A DNA stretch of 46,582 bases from Clostridia bacterium (GTDB taxonomy: Bacteria; Bacillota; Clostridia; Oscillospirales; Acutalibacteraceae). Position 1 is the first letter of the stretch. The number at the start of each line of letters is the position of its first letter. The notes beneath the pieces are model-generated. The model was not told where the DNA came from and ran no database searches. It saw only the letters and a list, made by a program, of their open reading frames with translations. Position numbers and translations under genes: made by a program. The stretch spans positions 1 to 46,582 of the forward strand of contig JAFTEL010000031.1 of NCBI GenBank assembly GCA_017453685.1, in the 5' to 3' direction. Below, piece by piece: positions 10,720-17,462 of the stretch.

Positions 10720-10750
10720 TGCTTTTCTCCTTTATCATATATAAATATAA

Positions 10751-10788
10751 AGAACAAGAGCCGCACCCAAACGGGTGCAGCTCTTGTT
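10751..10788 (-). terminator. tRNA-Pro terminator
   Basis: Directly after the encoded CCA of tRNA-Pro (minus strand), a long stem, AACAAGAGCTGCACCC with GGGTGCGGCTCTTGTT, closes on a GTTT loop and is followed by CTTTATATTT. The stem sequence is nearly the same as that of the tRNA-Leu(CAG) terminator at 11116-11155. Confidence 0.85.
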
Positions 10789-10865
10789 TGGTCGGAGTGA
10801 CGGGACTTGAACCCATGGCCTCTTGGTCCCGAACCAAGCGCGATACCAAACTTCGCCACACCCCG
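10789..10865 (-). tRNA. tRNA-Pro (anticodon CGG)
   Basis: The acceptor stem CGGGGTG pairs with CACTCCG (one G-T wobble). Anticodon stem CTTGG/CCAAG encloses loop TTCGGGA, giving anticodon CGG. The T-arm GGGTTCAAGTCCC is canonical and CCA is encoded (77 bases with CCA). It is transcribed on the minus strand from its own promoter, back to back with tRNA-Leu(CAG). Confidence 0.97.
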
Positions 10866-10887
10866 ATGGAATATTTACAGCTTTGTT

Positions 10888-10916
10888 ATTATATATGATG
10901 CCGCAGCAAAAATCAA
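10888..10916 (-). promoter_or_regulatory. tRNA-Pro promoter
   Basis: Reading the minus strand: TTGATT (10916-10911), 17 bases, TATAAT (10893-10888), about 20 bases before the tRNA 5' end. Confidence 0.8.
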
Positions 10917-10966
10917 GCCTTTTTCAAAAAAAACGAAACACTGCTAAAATTATTTTAAAACTTGGC

Positions 10967-10995
10967 TTGACAAACCCGATAAAATGAATTATAAT
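10967..10995 (+). promoter_or_regulatory. tRNA-Leu(CAG) promoter, full consensus
   Basis: TTGACA (10967-10972), 17 bases, TATAAT (10990-10995): a perfect sigma-A promoter, as expected for a highly expressed tRNA. It is divergent from the tRNA-Pro promoter. Confidence 0.92.
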
Positions 10996-11027
10996 GCGTC
11001 TTGCGTTCGGAAGAGCGCAATGAATAA

Positions 11028-11114
11028 GCGGGTATGGCGGAATTGGCAGACGCGTTAGATTCAGGTTCTAATGGTCGCAAGGCTGTGCAGGTTCAAGTCC
11101 TGTTACCCGCACCA
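11028..11114 (+). tRNA. tRNA-Leu (anticodon CAG)
   Basis: 87 bases with encoded CCA. The acceptor GCGGGTA pairs with TACCCGC. Anticodon stem TTAGA/TCTAA encloses TTCAGGT, giving anticodon CAG. A long variable arm typical of leucine tRNA is present (TGGTCGCAAGGCTGT region), and the T-arm is GGTTCAAGTCC. Confidence 0.97.
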
Positions 11115-11115
11115 A

Positions 11116-11155
11116 GCAAGAGCTGCATCCATGCGGGTGCTGCTCTTGTTTTTTG
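11116..11155 (+). terminator. tRNA-Leu(CAG) terminator
   Basis: CAAGAGC...GCTCTTG with inner GCATCC/GGGTGC pairing, then TTTTTTG. Its stem matches the tRNA-Pro terminator almost base for base. Confidence 0.88.
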
Positions 11156-11170
11156 TCCGCACCGGGAAGG

Positions 11171-11202
11171 CTCTTGCGGTATTTACCGCGGGAGTCTTTT
11201 CT
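11171..11202 (+). terminator. Second possible terminator downstream of tRNA-Leu(CAG)
   Basis: A 10-bp stem, CTCTTGCGGT with ACCGCGGGAG (two G-T pairs), loop ATTT, then TCTTTTCTG. It may be a back-up terminator or an unrelated fold. Confidence 0.5.
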
Positions 11203-11225
11203 GTTTGTTTTTGAATGGCAAAATA

Positions 11226-11254
11226 TTGATTTCATCTGATTTTGAATGTATAAT
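11226..11254 (+). promoter_or_regulatory. Promoter of the glycan cassette
   Basis: TTGATT (11226-11231), 17 bases, TATAAT (11249-11254), about 57 bases before the GT-C gene start. Confidence 0.7.
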
Positions 11255-11310
11255 ATAAAAAATACTGAAAAATGCCACCGTTATGCTGTGAAAACGAAAG
11301 AAGGTTTGTG

Positions 11311-12873
11311 ATGGAACTCATAGGCGTTTTGGGGTTGTCCGTTATCTTTTTGATCGCTTACAAACGGGAAGAGAAAATGGAGCGGTTCTTTTCCGATCAT
11401 CGTTTTTTGAGTCGTTCTTTTCCTTTTGCGGTTTGCTTTGTTATTTCTTTTTTACTATCGCTTAATTTCAGCCTGTCCCCGTTCAACGCCGATGCGTCCG
11501 GGATCGACTCGTCCGTGTTTTTATACATCGGGCAATCGATGCACCACGGGCTGGTCCCTTACAAAGATCTATTCGATCATAAAGGGCTTGTTTTGTACTT
11601 CATTGAATATCTGGGGTATTTGATCGGCTTCGGCAGCAATGTCGGCGTCTGGATCATTGAACTGATCAACCTATATGCCATCGCGCTGATTTTTTACTGC
11701 ACGGCAAGGCTGTTTACGGACAGCAGGATCGTTTGTCTGCTGTCTGCCTACATCGTTCTGCAGTTGAGCACCCTCCCCTTTTTCAGCAGTGACGGCGGGA
11801 ATCTGACCGAGGAATACGCGCTCCCGTGGATCGCACTTTCGTTGTATTTCGTCGTGAAGTTCTTTTTAACGGAAGAATACAAAAACTGGCATATCGTCGC
11901 CATCGGTTTCGGCTTCGCGGCAGTATTCTTTTTGCGCGTCAACATGGTCGGTCTGTGGGGCGCGTTATTGCTGGCCGTGATCATTCATCTGATCAAAAAC
12001 AAGAGGATTGCGGAGCTGTTCAAATGCGCGCTCCTGTTCATTCTGGGCTGCGTCATTGTCGTGGTTCCGATTCTGGTCTACCTGCTGGCAACGGATTCCT
12101 TAAAGGGAATGATTGACTACTACTTCCTGTTCAACTTCTCTTATACCGGCTCTTATTCAAGAAAAGGCATCGTCACCTTCTTCTTTGACTGTGTCACGCT
12201 CGCCGGAATTTCAAGCTTTTTCATCGTCTATTCCCTTGTTTTAAACTACAAGAACAAGATACTCTGGGTGAACACAGCAGCGCTGCTGATCGCTTACGCT
12301 TCCTCCTCCATCAGCGGCAGATCGTTTATCCATTACGGCATTATCCTCTGCCCGTTCTTTATCATTCCCGCGGTTTTATCCCTGATCCCGCTGATGGAAA
12401 AAACGAAAGAGAAGCAGATACCGATCCGAAAGCGCGGGCTTCTGGCCTGTGTGATCGCCGTGTGCGTTATGTGCGCGGCGCTGAATCCCCTTTACCTGTT
12501 CTACATCAAATTGAGAACGCCGGACGAACCGAGCGCGCTGTATGAATACCTGCGTGACAACACCACGGAAGAAGACGACGTATTGTTTTTGGGCACTCAC
12601 GTGGTCGATTCTCTGAACACCAACCGAAAAACCAGAAATAAGTTTTTCTTCCAGACGCCGATCGATCTGAGTGATAAACTGTATCAGGAATTCATGGCCG
12701 AATTAGAGAGCAAGCCTTCCGATTACATTATCGATCAGGATTTCAACGAAAGCAGTGACCCGGCAACGAATCAGCAAAAAGTAATCGCATATTTAAACGA
12801 CCTGTGTGAGCAAGGGATCTATCAGCTTGAAAAGCATGATGATTTTCAAGTATATGTCAGAAAGGGGAAATAA
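11311..12873 (+). CDS. Multi-pass membrane protein, GT-C-type glycosyltransferase-like
   Basis: About 520 residues with roughly eleven hydrophobic segments between residues 1 and 400, then a soluble C-terminal part (about 420-520). The acidic FNADASGIDSS after the early membrane segments, and the large-loop layout, fit GT-C (GT39/PMT-like) transferases that use polyprenyl-phosphate sugars; identity is inferred from topology, not a decisive motif. ATG 11311 follows GAAAGAAGG; an upstream in-frame ATG at 11272 lacks a ribosome binding site. GC is lower than in core genes. It is followed after 3 bases by a GT2 gene likely to make its lipid-linked sugar donor. Confidence 0.7.
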   Translation: MELIGVLGLSVIFLIAYKREEKMERFFSDHRFLSRSFPFAVCFVISFLLSLNFSLSPFNADASGIDSSVFLYIGQSMHHGLVPYKDLFDHKGLVLYFIEYLGYLIGFGSNVGVWIIELINLYAIALIFYCTARLFTDSRIVCLLSAYIVLQLSTLPFFSSDGGNLTEEYALPWIALSLYFVVKFFLTEEYKNWHIVAIGFGFAAVFFLRVNMVGLWGALLLAVIIHLIKNKRIAELFKCALLFILGCVIVVVPILVYLLATDSLKGMIDYYFLFNFSYTGSYSRKGIVTFFFDCVTLAGISSFFIVYSLVLNYKNKILWVNTAALLIAYASSSISGRSFIHYGIILCPFFIIPAVLSLIPLMEKTKEKQIPIRKRGLLACVIAVCVMCAALNPLYLFYIKLRTPDEPSALYEYLRDNTTEEDDVLFLGTHVVDSLNTNRKTRNKFFFQTPIDLSDKLYQEFMAELESKPSDYIIDQDFNESSDPATNQQKVIAYLNDLCEQGIYQLEKHDDFQVYVRKGK

Positions 12874-12876
12874 AGC

Positions 12877-13590
12877 ATGTCAGACACTCTGTACATCGTG
12901 ATGCCGGCTTATAATGAGGAAGAGAACATCAAAACCACGCTGGATGCGTGGTATCCGATCATTGAAAAGTACAACGTCGACGGCAGTTCAAGGCTGGTGG
13001 TCGTCAACGACGGCAGCAAGGACAACACCTACCAGATGATGCTGGAATATGCCGAAACGCACCCGCTGTTCACGCCTTTGACCAAACCCAATGGCGGTCA
13101 TGGGCCGACCGTGATCTATGCCTATGATTACGCGGTCAAACAAGGCGCCGACTGGATCTTTCAAACGGATTCCGACGGGCAGACCGATCCAAATGAATTT
13201 GACGCGTTTTGGAACGATCGGAACGATTACGACGCTCTGTTCGGAAACAGAACCGAACGCGGCGACGGACAATCGCGGGCTTTGGTTGAAAAAGTCGTCT
13301 GCCTGCTGGTCAGGTATTTCTTCGGCGTCAAGGTGCCTGATGCAAACGCGCCGTTCCGTTTAATGCGGGCGGAAAAAGTCAAACAGTATCTCACCAAGCT
13401 GAAACCCGACTATAACCTGCCGAACATTATGATGACAACTTACTTTGTTTATTACAAAAACAGAGTAGATTTCAGACCGATCACGTTCAAGCCCCGCGAA
13501 AAGGGAACGAACTCCATCAACGTTAAAAAGATCGTCAAAATCGGTCAGGCTGCGCTGAAAGATTTCAGAGAGCTGAAAAAAACGCTGTAA
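12877..13590 (+). CDS. GT2 family glycosyltransferase, polyprenyl-phosphate sugar synthase-like
   Basis: 237 residues. The GT-A fold is shown by VMPAYNEEENI (residues 8-18), VVVNDGSKDNT (about 42-52) and the metal-binding QTDSDGQTDP (about 92-101). It resembles dolichol/undecaprenyl-phosphate mannosyltransferases that move a sugar from a nucleotide donor onto lipid phosphate at the inner membrane face; no C-terminal membrane helices are visible, so it is the soluble type. It sits 3 bases after the GT-C gene and 18 bases before glf, consistent with one operon for surface glycan assembly. The sugar is unknown. Confidence 0.82.
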   Translation: MSDTLYIVMPAYNEEENIKTTLDAWYPIIEKYNVDGSSRLVVVNDGSKDNTYQMMLEYAETHPLFTPLTKPNGGHGPTVIYAYDYAVKQGADWIFQTDSDGQTDPNEFDAFWNDRNDYDALFGNRTERGDGQSRALVEKVVCLLVRYFFGVKVPDANAPFRLMRAEKVKQYLTKLKPDYNLPNIMMTTYFVYYKNRVDFRPITFKPREKGTNSINVKKIVKIGQAALKDFRELKKTL

Positions 13591-13608
13591 TAATCGGGTG
13601 TGTGTGAT

Positions 13609-14736
13609 ATGAAGTATGATTATCTGATCGTCGGCGCAGGCTTATATGGCGCCGTGTTCGCGCAGCAGGCAATCGCGCGCGGCAAAAGGGTTCTGGTCAT
13701 TGATAAGCGCAACCACATTGCCGGCAACATTTACACCGAAAAGACGGAGGGCGTCAACGTTCACAAATACGGCGCGCACATTTTTCACACCAATAACAAA
13801 CAGGTCTGGCAATATATTACGCAGTTTGCCGACTTCAACCGGTATACGAATTCTCCCGTGGCCAACTACAAAGGGGAACTCTATTCACTTCCGTTTAATA
13901 TGTACACATTCAACAAAATGTGGGGCGTGATCACACCCAGTGAAGCAAAGGCAAAGATTGAAGAACAGCGCAAGGCCGCGAACATAACAGAACCTCGGAA
14001 TCTGGAAGAACAGGCCATTTCGCTGGTGGGAAAAGACATCTACGAAAAGCTGGTAAAAGACTACACCGAAAAGCAGTGGGGCAGGCCGTGCACGGAGCTG
14101 CCGAGCTTTATCATCAAGCGGCTTCCCGTTCGCTTTACTTTTGACAACAACTATTTCAACGCGCTGTATCAAGGCATCCCGATCGGCGGCTATACAAAGA
14201 TGGTCGAAAAAATGCTGGCGGGGGCTGACGTTCGTCTCGGCGTTGATTATCTGGAAGCAAAGCAAGAGCTTGACGCTGTCGCGGAAAAAATCGTATACAC
14301 AGGCTCTGTTGACGCCTATTTCGGCTATTGTTTAGGAGCTTTGGAGTATCGCTCGGTCAGCTTTGAAACCGAACTGATCGATACGGAGAATTATCAGGGC
14401 AACGCCGTCGTGAACTATACGGACAGAGAAACGCCGTTCACCCGCATCATCGAGCACAAATGGTTTGAATTCGGCAAAGACGAGGCCGGAAACGACCTGC
14501 CGAAAACGGTCATCAGCCGGGAATACAGCGCCGAATGGAAGCAGGGCGACGAGCCGTATTACCCCGTCAACAACGAAAAGAACAGCAAGCTGTACAGCGA
14601 ATATAAAAAGCTGACCGATTCCGAAAGCAAGGTCGTTTTCGGCGGCAGATTAGGCGAATACAAGTATTATGATATGGACGCCGTGATTGCCGCCGCGCTG
14701 GAAAAAGCGAAGGCGGAATTCGGAGAGATCAAATAG
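13609..14736 (+). CDS. glf: UDP-galactopyranose mutase
   Basis: About 375 residues. The N-terminal FAD-binding motif VGAGLYGAVFA (about 8-18) and KRNHIAGNIYTE, then KYGAHIFHTNNKQVW, NRYTNSPVANYKG, VKDYTEKQWGRP and a late GGRLGEYKYYDMDAVI are all characteristic of Glf. The enzyme converts UDP-galactopyranose to UDP-galactofuranose, the precursor of galactofuranose in surface glycans. ATG 13609 is preferred to GTG 13600, although neither has a strong ribosome binding site. It belongs with the two upstream transferases; a galactofuranosyltransferase is not evident in the window. Confidence 0.95.
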   Translation: MKYDYLIVGAGLYGAVFAQQAIARGKRVLVIDKRNHIAGNIYTEKTEGVNVHKYGAHIFHTNNKQVWQYITQFADFNRYTNSPVANYKGELYSLPFNMYTFNKMWGVITPSEAKAKIEEQRKAANITEPRNLEEQAISLVGKDIYEKLVKDYTEKQWGRPCTELPSFIIKRLPVRFTFDNNYFNALYQGIPIGGYTKMVEKMLAGADVRLGVDYLEAKQELDAVAEKIVYTGSVDAYFGYCLGALEYRSVSFETELIDTENYQGNAVVNYTDRETPFTRIIEHKWFEFGKDEAGNDLPKTVISREYSAEWKQGDEPYYPVNNEKNSKLYSEYKKLTDSESKVVFGGRLGEYKYYDMDAVIAAALEKAKAEFGEIK

Positions 14737-14771
14737 AAATTACTGCTTTGCAGTTGAACGGAAGGAAAACC

Positions 14772-15848
14772 ATGGCACGTGTGATCGTCGGAATGTCGGG
14801 CGGCGTGGACAGCGCCGTCGCCGCCTACCTGCTCAAGCAGGCGGGCTATGACGTCATCGGCGTCACACTGCGCACGTGGGAAGGCGCCGACGGGCAGGAG
14901 AGCCGCTGCTGCGAGATCGACGACGCACGGGAGACCGCGCGGAAGATCGGCATCCCCTATCACGCCTTCAACTGCATTTCGGACTTTCGGAACAAGGTGA
15001 TCGAGCCGTTCATTCAGGATTATCTGCACGGACTGACGCCGAACCCCTGCGTGGTGTGCAACCGCGCGATCAAATGGGAGCGGCTGCTCTATCACGCCGA
15101 CGTTCTGGAGGCGGATTATATCGCCACGGGGCATTATGCCGCCGTGATCCGGCTTGACAACGGGCGATACACCGTCCGTCAGGCGCAGCACGCGGAAAAG
15201 GATCAGACCTATATGCTGCACCGGCTCACGCAGGAGCAGCTCGCCAGAACGCTCATGCCGCTGGGCGATTATGCCAAGCAGGAAGTGCGCCGCATCGCGG
15301 AGGACGTCGGTCTGACCGTAGCGGGCAAACCCGATTCGCAAGAGATCTGCTTCGTCACCGACGGCGATTATGCCGACTTCATTCGGGCAAACGCCGGCGG
15401 CGCGATCCCGGGCGAAGGGAATTACGTGGACGAAGCGGGGAACATCCTCGGCACCCACAAGGGCATCATCCATTACACGGTCGGTCAGCGCAAAGGCTTG
15501 GGCATCGCGCTCGGACATCGGGCGTATATCAAAAAGATCTGCGCTGAACGCAACGAGATCGTGATCGGCTCGGGCGGCGCCGCACTCTGCCGGGCGCTTC
15601 ACTGCCGCGACGTGAATTTCATGAGCATTCCGGCGCTGAAAGCGGGCGAATCGCTTCGCTGCAGCGTCAGGGTCAGATACCGCCACGGCGGTCAGAACGC
15701 CCGCGTGGAAGCGCTTGCCGACGGTCAGATCAGCGTGACCTTTGACGAGCCCGTTCGGTTCGCCGCCCCGGGGCAGTCCGCCGTTTTTTACGATGAAAAC
15801 GGCTATGTGATCGGCGGCGGTTTCATCTCCGATCCGGTTTTTGACTGA
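14772..15848 (+). CDS. mnmA: tRNA-specific 2-thiouridylase MnmA
   Basis: About 358 residues. The PP-loop motif GMSGGVDSAVAAYLLK (about 7-22) binds ATP; NPCVVCNRAIKW carries the first catalytic Cys and DSQEICFV the second, giving the persulfide/disulfide chemistry; GQRKGLGIA starts the C-terminal beta-barrel region. MnmA thiolates uridine 34 of tRNA-Lys, -Glu and -Gln. ATG 14772 follows GGAAGG. It lies 35 bases after glf with no terminator, so some readthrough is likely, though the function is unrelated. tRNA-Leu(GAG) follows from its own promoter. Confidence 0.96.
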   Translation: MARVIVGMSGGVDSAVAAYLLKQAGYDVIGVTLRTWEGADGQESRCCEIDDARETARKIGIPYHAFNCISDFRNKVIEPFIQDYLHGLTPNPCVVCNRAIKWERLLYHADVLEADYIATGHYAAVIRLDNGRYTVRQAQHAEKDQTYMLHRLTQEQLARTLMPLGDYAKQEVRRIAEDVGLTVAGKPDSQEICFVTDGDYADFIRANAGGAIPGEGNYVDEAGNILGTHKGIIHYTVGQRKGLGIALGHRAYIKKICAERNEIVIGSGGAALCRALHCRDVNFMSIPALKAGESLRCSVRVRYRHGGQNARVEALADGQISVTFDEPVRFAAPGQSAVFYDENGYVIGGGFISDPVFD

Positions 15849-15884
15849 GCGCCCGCAAAAATTGCAAAAAATCCAAAAAACCTC

Positions 15885-15913
15885 TTGACTTGTCAGCGCC
15901 TATTTGCTACAAT
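15885..15913 (+). promoter_or_regulatory. tRNA-Leu(GAG) promoter
   Basis: TTGACT (15885-15890), 17 bases, TACAAT (15908-15913), 11 bases before the tRNA 5' end. Confidence 0.8.
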
Positions 15914-15924
15914 GCCTGTGCTGA

Positions 15925-16008
15925 GCGAGAGTGGCGGAATCGGCAGACGCGCACGTTTGAGGGGCGTGTGGTAATCCCGTACGGGTTCAAGTCCCGTCTC
16001 TCGCACCA
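15925..16008 (+). tRNA. tRNA-Leu (anticodon GAG)
   Basis: 84 bases with encoded CCA. The acceptor GCGAGAG pairs with CTCTCGC. Anticodon stem CACGT/GCGTG (closing T-G) encloses TTGAGGG, giving anticodon GAG. The variable arm is long, and the T-arm GGGTTCAAGTCCC is canonical. Confidence 0.96.
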
Positions 16009-16055
16009 AAGAGCTACCCCCGACCGTTGGTCGGGGGTAGCTCTTTGGCTTTTGA
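16009..16055 (+). terminator. tRNA-Leu(GAG) terminator
   Basis: A 17-bp perfect stem (16009-16025 with 16029-16045), loop GTT. The tail TGGCTTTTG is weak in T, but the stem is very strong. The outer AAGAGCT/AGCTCTT is shared with the other two tRNA terminators. Confidence 0.8.
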
Positions 16056-16059
16056 AAAA

Positions 16060-16166
16060 GACGGGACTTGAGGACGAGCGGTGCAGAGCAAGTGTCCGGT
16101 GGACACTTGCGACCGCGAGTGACCAAGCGCCCGCAGGCGCGCGAGTCAAGTCCCGTCGTTTTTTTG
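16060..16166 (+). other. Structured element bounded by tRNA T-arm-like inverted repeats
   Basis: Terminal 12-base inverted repeats GACGGGACTTGA (16060-16071) and TCAAGTCCCGTC (16146-16157) enclose a perfect 10-bp hairpin (16088-16097 with 16101-16110), an outer GCGGT/ACCGC pairing around it and a GCGCC/GGCGC hairpin, so the RNA could fold as a multibranched structure ending in a T run (GTTTTTTT, 16158-16165). The right terminus is identical to the T-arm 3' part of tRNA-Leu(GAG) at 15987-15998, and the left terminus equals the complement of the tRNA-Pro T-arm (10799-10810). No ORF is convincing inside. It could be a small RNA, a complex terminator or a miniature tRNA-associated repeat. Confidence 0.55.
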
Positions 16167-16181
16167 CATATGGAATCATAT

Positions 16182-16228
16182 GAAAAAGAACTGCATTCCC
16201 ACATTTTGTGAGTTTGCAGTTCTTTTTG
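16182..16228 (-). terminator. Terminator of the small minus-strand operon
   Basis: AAAAAGAACTGCA and TGCAGTTCTTTTT form a 13-bp stem around a partly paired loop; the minus-strand reading ends in TTTTT. It lies 12 bases beyond the lipoprotein stop. Confidence 0.75.
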
Positions 16229-16239
16229 TCGGGGATTCG

Positions 16240-16470
16240 TCAGCCCGCGGTGGTGCTTTCGATCATGCCGTCGCTGGCGTCGGGCAGATCGATCAGATCG
16301 TCAACGTCCCGCGAAAAGTCGTCCGCGCGCGATTCGATATCCTCTTTGATCGTCGTCAGCGCGTCCGCCACGGTCGTTTCGGCTTCCTTCATCTTGTCGC
16401 TGCCGCAAGCCGTCAGCAGCGTCGAAAGGCAAACCAGACTCAAACCGATGATAGCGATCCTTGTTTTCAT
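16240..16470 (-). CDS. Small putative lipoprotein
   Basis: 76 residues. The signal peptide KTRIAIIGLSLVCLSTLLTAC ends in lipobox LTAC with lipidation Cys at residue 22. The remaining 54 residues are acidic and helical (KMKEAETTVADALTTIKEDI), probably a short coiled coil on the outer face of the membrane. GGAGGA precedes the ATG by about 8 bases. Last gene of a three-gene minus-strand operon with a 59-residue protein and an 89-residue membrane-anchored protein. No family recognised. Confidence 0.75.
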   Translation of the reverse strand: MKTRIAIIGLSLVCLSTLLTACGSDKMKEAETTVADALTTIKEDIESRADDFSRDVDDLIDLPDASDGMIESTTAG

Positions 16471-16485
16471 GTTCTCTCCTCCTTA

Positions 16486-16665
16486 TCAGTCGTCCGCATC
16501 TTGTTCCGGCTCCGCTTCATCCGCGTCGTAGGGACGCCCCCGATAAGAGCCGGGCACGTCCATGGGGTTGAACTCTTCGCCGGTTTCCCACAGCGTGACC
16601 ATGTTTTCAATTTTGCGGCTGCGGCGCGCCGCCTTGGCGCGCTTATCGCCCTTGTCGAATATCAT
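16486..16665 (-). CDS. 59-residue hypothetical protein
   Basis: It starts MIFDKGDKRAKAARRSRKI and ends in an acidic tail (EAEPEQDADD). A basic first third, a short MVTLWETGEEF helix and an acidic C-terminus suggest a soluble protein, perhaps binding RNA, membrane or a partner. GAAAGGAG lies 7 bases before the ATG. The stop lies 15 bases before the lipoprotein start, whose ribosome binding site sits in that gap. Function unknown. Confidence 0.65.
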   Translation of the reverse strand: MIFDKGDKRAKAARRSRKIENMVTLWETGEEFNPMDVPGSYRGRPYDADEAEPEQDADD

Positions 16666-16678
16666 ACCGTTTCTCCTT

Positions 16679-16948
16679 TCAACGCAGCAGAAGGGTCAGC
16701 GCCGCCGTCACGGCTGACCCGATCGCCGCGGCGGATATCAGCCAGAGCGCCTTCACCAGACGGGAACGGTATACCTTGGTCGCCGGCGGTCTGCCGCCCG
16801 CCTCGGCAATGGCGTTGGCGCGTTCCCGCAGTTTGCCTTCGCTGACGCCGGCACATTCCGGCTTGACGAAGAACATCACTTTTTCAAAGTATTCCCCGTC
16901 CGCTTCGTTGATCTCAATGACCTGTCTGTTGATTCCTTTTATCATCAT
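16679..16948 (-). CDS. 89-residue conserved-type protein with C-terminal membrane anchor
   Basis: It begins MMIKGINRQVIEINEADGEYF and ends with a hydrophobic helix (about 66-88, LWLISAAAIGSAVTAALTLLL) after a basic KVYRSRLVK stretch, so the N-terminus should face the cytoplasm. The small beta-rich N-terminal part with FFVKPECAG recalls a conserved clostridial hypothetical family (recollection, not checked). GGAAAGGAA before the double ATG sets the start at 16948 or 16945; the frame runs on upstream to 17215 without a ribosome binding site. First gene of the operon. Confidence 0.7.
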   Translation of the reverse strand: MMIKGINRQVIEINEADGEYFEKVMFFVKPECAGVSEGKLRERANAIAEAGGRPPATKVYRSRLVKALWLISAAAIGSAVTAALTLLLR

Positions 16949-17355
16949 TCCGTTCCTTTCCCGCGCGTTTACTGCTTCAAACGCAACCATATTGTTGGCG
17001 GTTGACCGATCAATTATTCTCGACAAAACGACGGAAAGTTTTTGACATTTACCATCTGTATAGTGAAAAACATTTGTCCATGTGAAAAACCCTGTGGAAA
17101 ATGTGAGTAACTCGCGATTTTTCGCCTGTTTTACGCCGTTTTGCCTGTGAAACGGCTTTTGGCGCCCGCTTGCGTGATAACAAACTGTAATAAAATTTTT
17201 GTCGAACGGTGTCAAAACACGGCTTCTTCCCCGCTTTTTACCGCTGATTTCCCCCGCGATCCGGCGAAAAGTATTCCGTCAAGATGTTTGCCTGCGGCTT
17301 AATCAGCGTTTACTTAATATTAAAGTTAAGAAAATATGAAAATCACGCTTTTCCG
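16949..17355. other. Intergenic region without a recognised gene
   Basis: About 400 bases between divergent transcription units. A possible GCCGTTT/AAACGGC hairpin with TTTTGG lies near 17133-17160. ORFs here are short and lack ribosome binding sites. No clear promoter for the minus-strand small operon was found. Confidence 0.5.
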
Positions 17356-17384
17356 TTGACACGGCGGCGGCAGAAGAATATAAT
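17356..17384 (+). promoter_or_regulatory. Consensus sigma-A promoter of the aminomutase-like gene
   Basis: TTGACA (17356-17361), 17 bases, TATAAT (17379-17384), a perfect vegetative promoter. The leader before ATG 17463 is about 70 bases and contains a small hairpin (GATCGGTC-GCAA-GACCGGAT near 17421-17440). Confidence 0.85.
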
Positions 17385-17462
17385 AAATAAAACTATGCGT
17401 TTTCATGCCGAAAGCGCAAGATCGGTCGCAAGACCGGATTAAAAGACACGGAGGTATGTGTT

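Noticed and set aside
15987-16157. Attachment-site duplication of an integrated element at tRNA-Leu(GAG)
   Set aside because: Only 12 bases are repeated, the enclosed DNA is under 150 bases and no integrase is present; better treated as a structured repeat.
15890-16204. ORFs across tRNA-Leu(GAG) and the downstream structured element
   Set aside because: They run through the tRNA and palindromes; predicted peptides are tRNA-derived artefacts.
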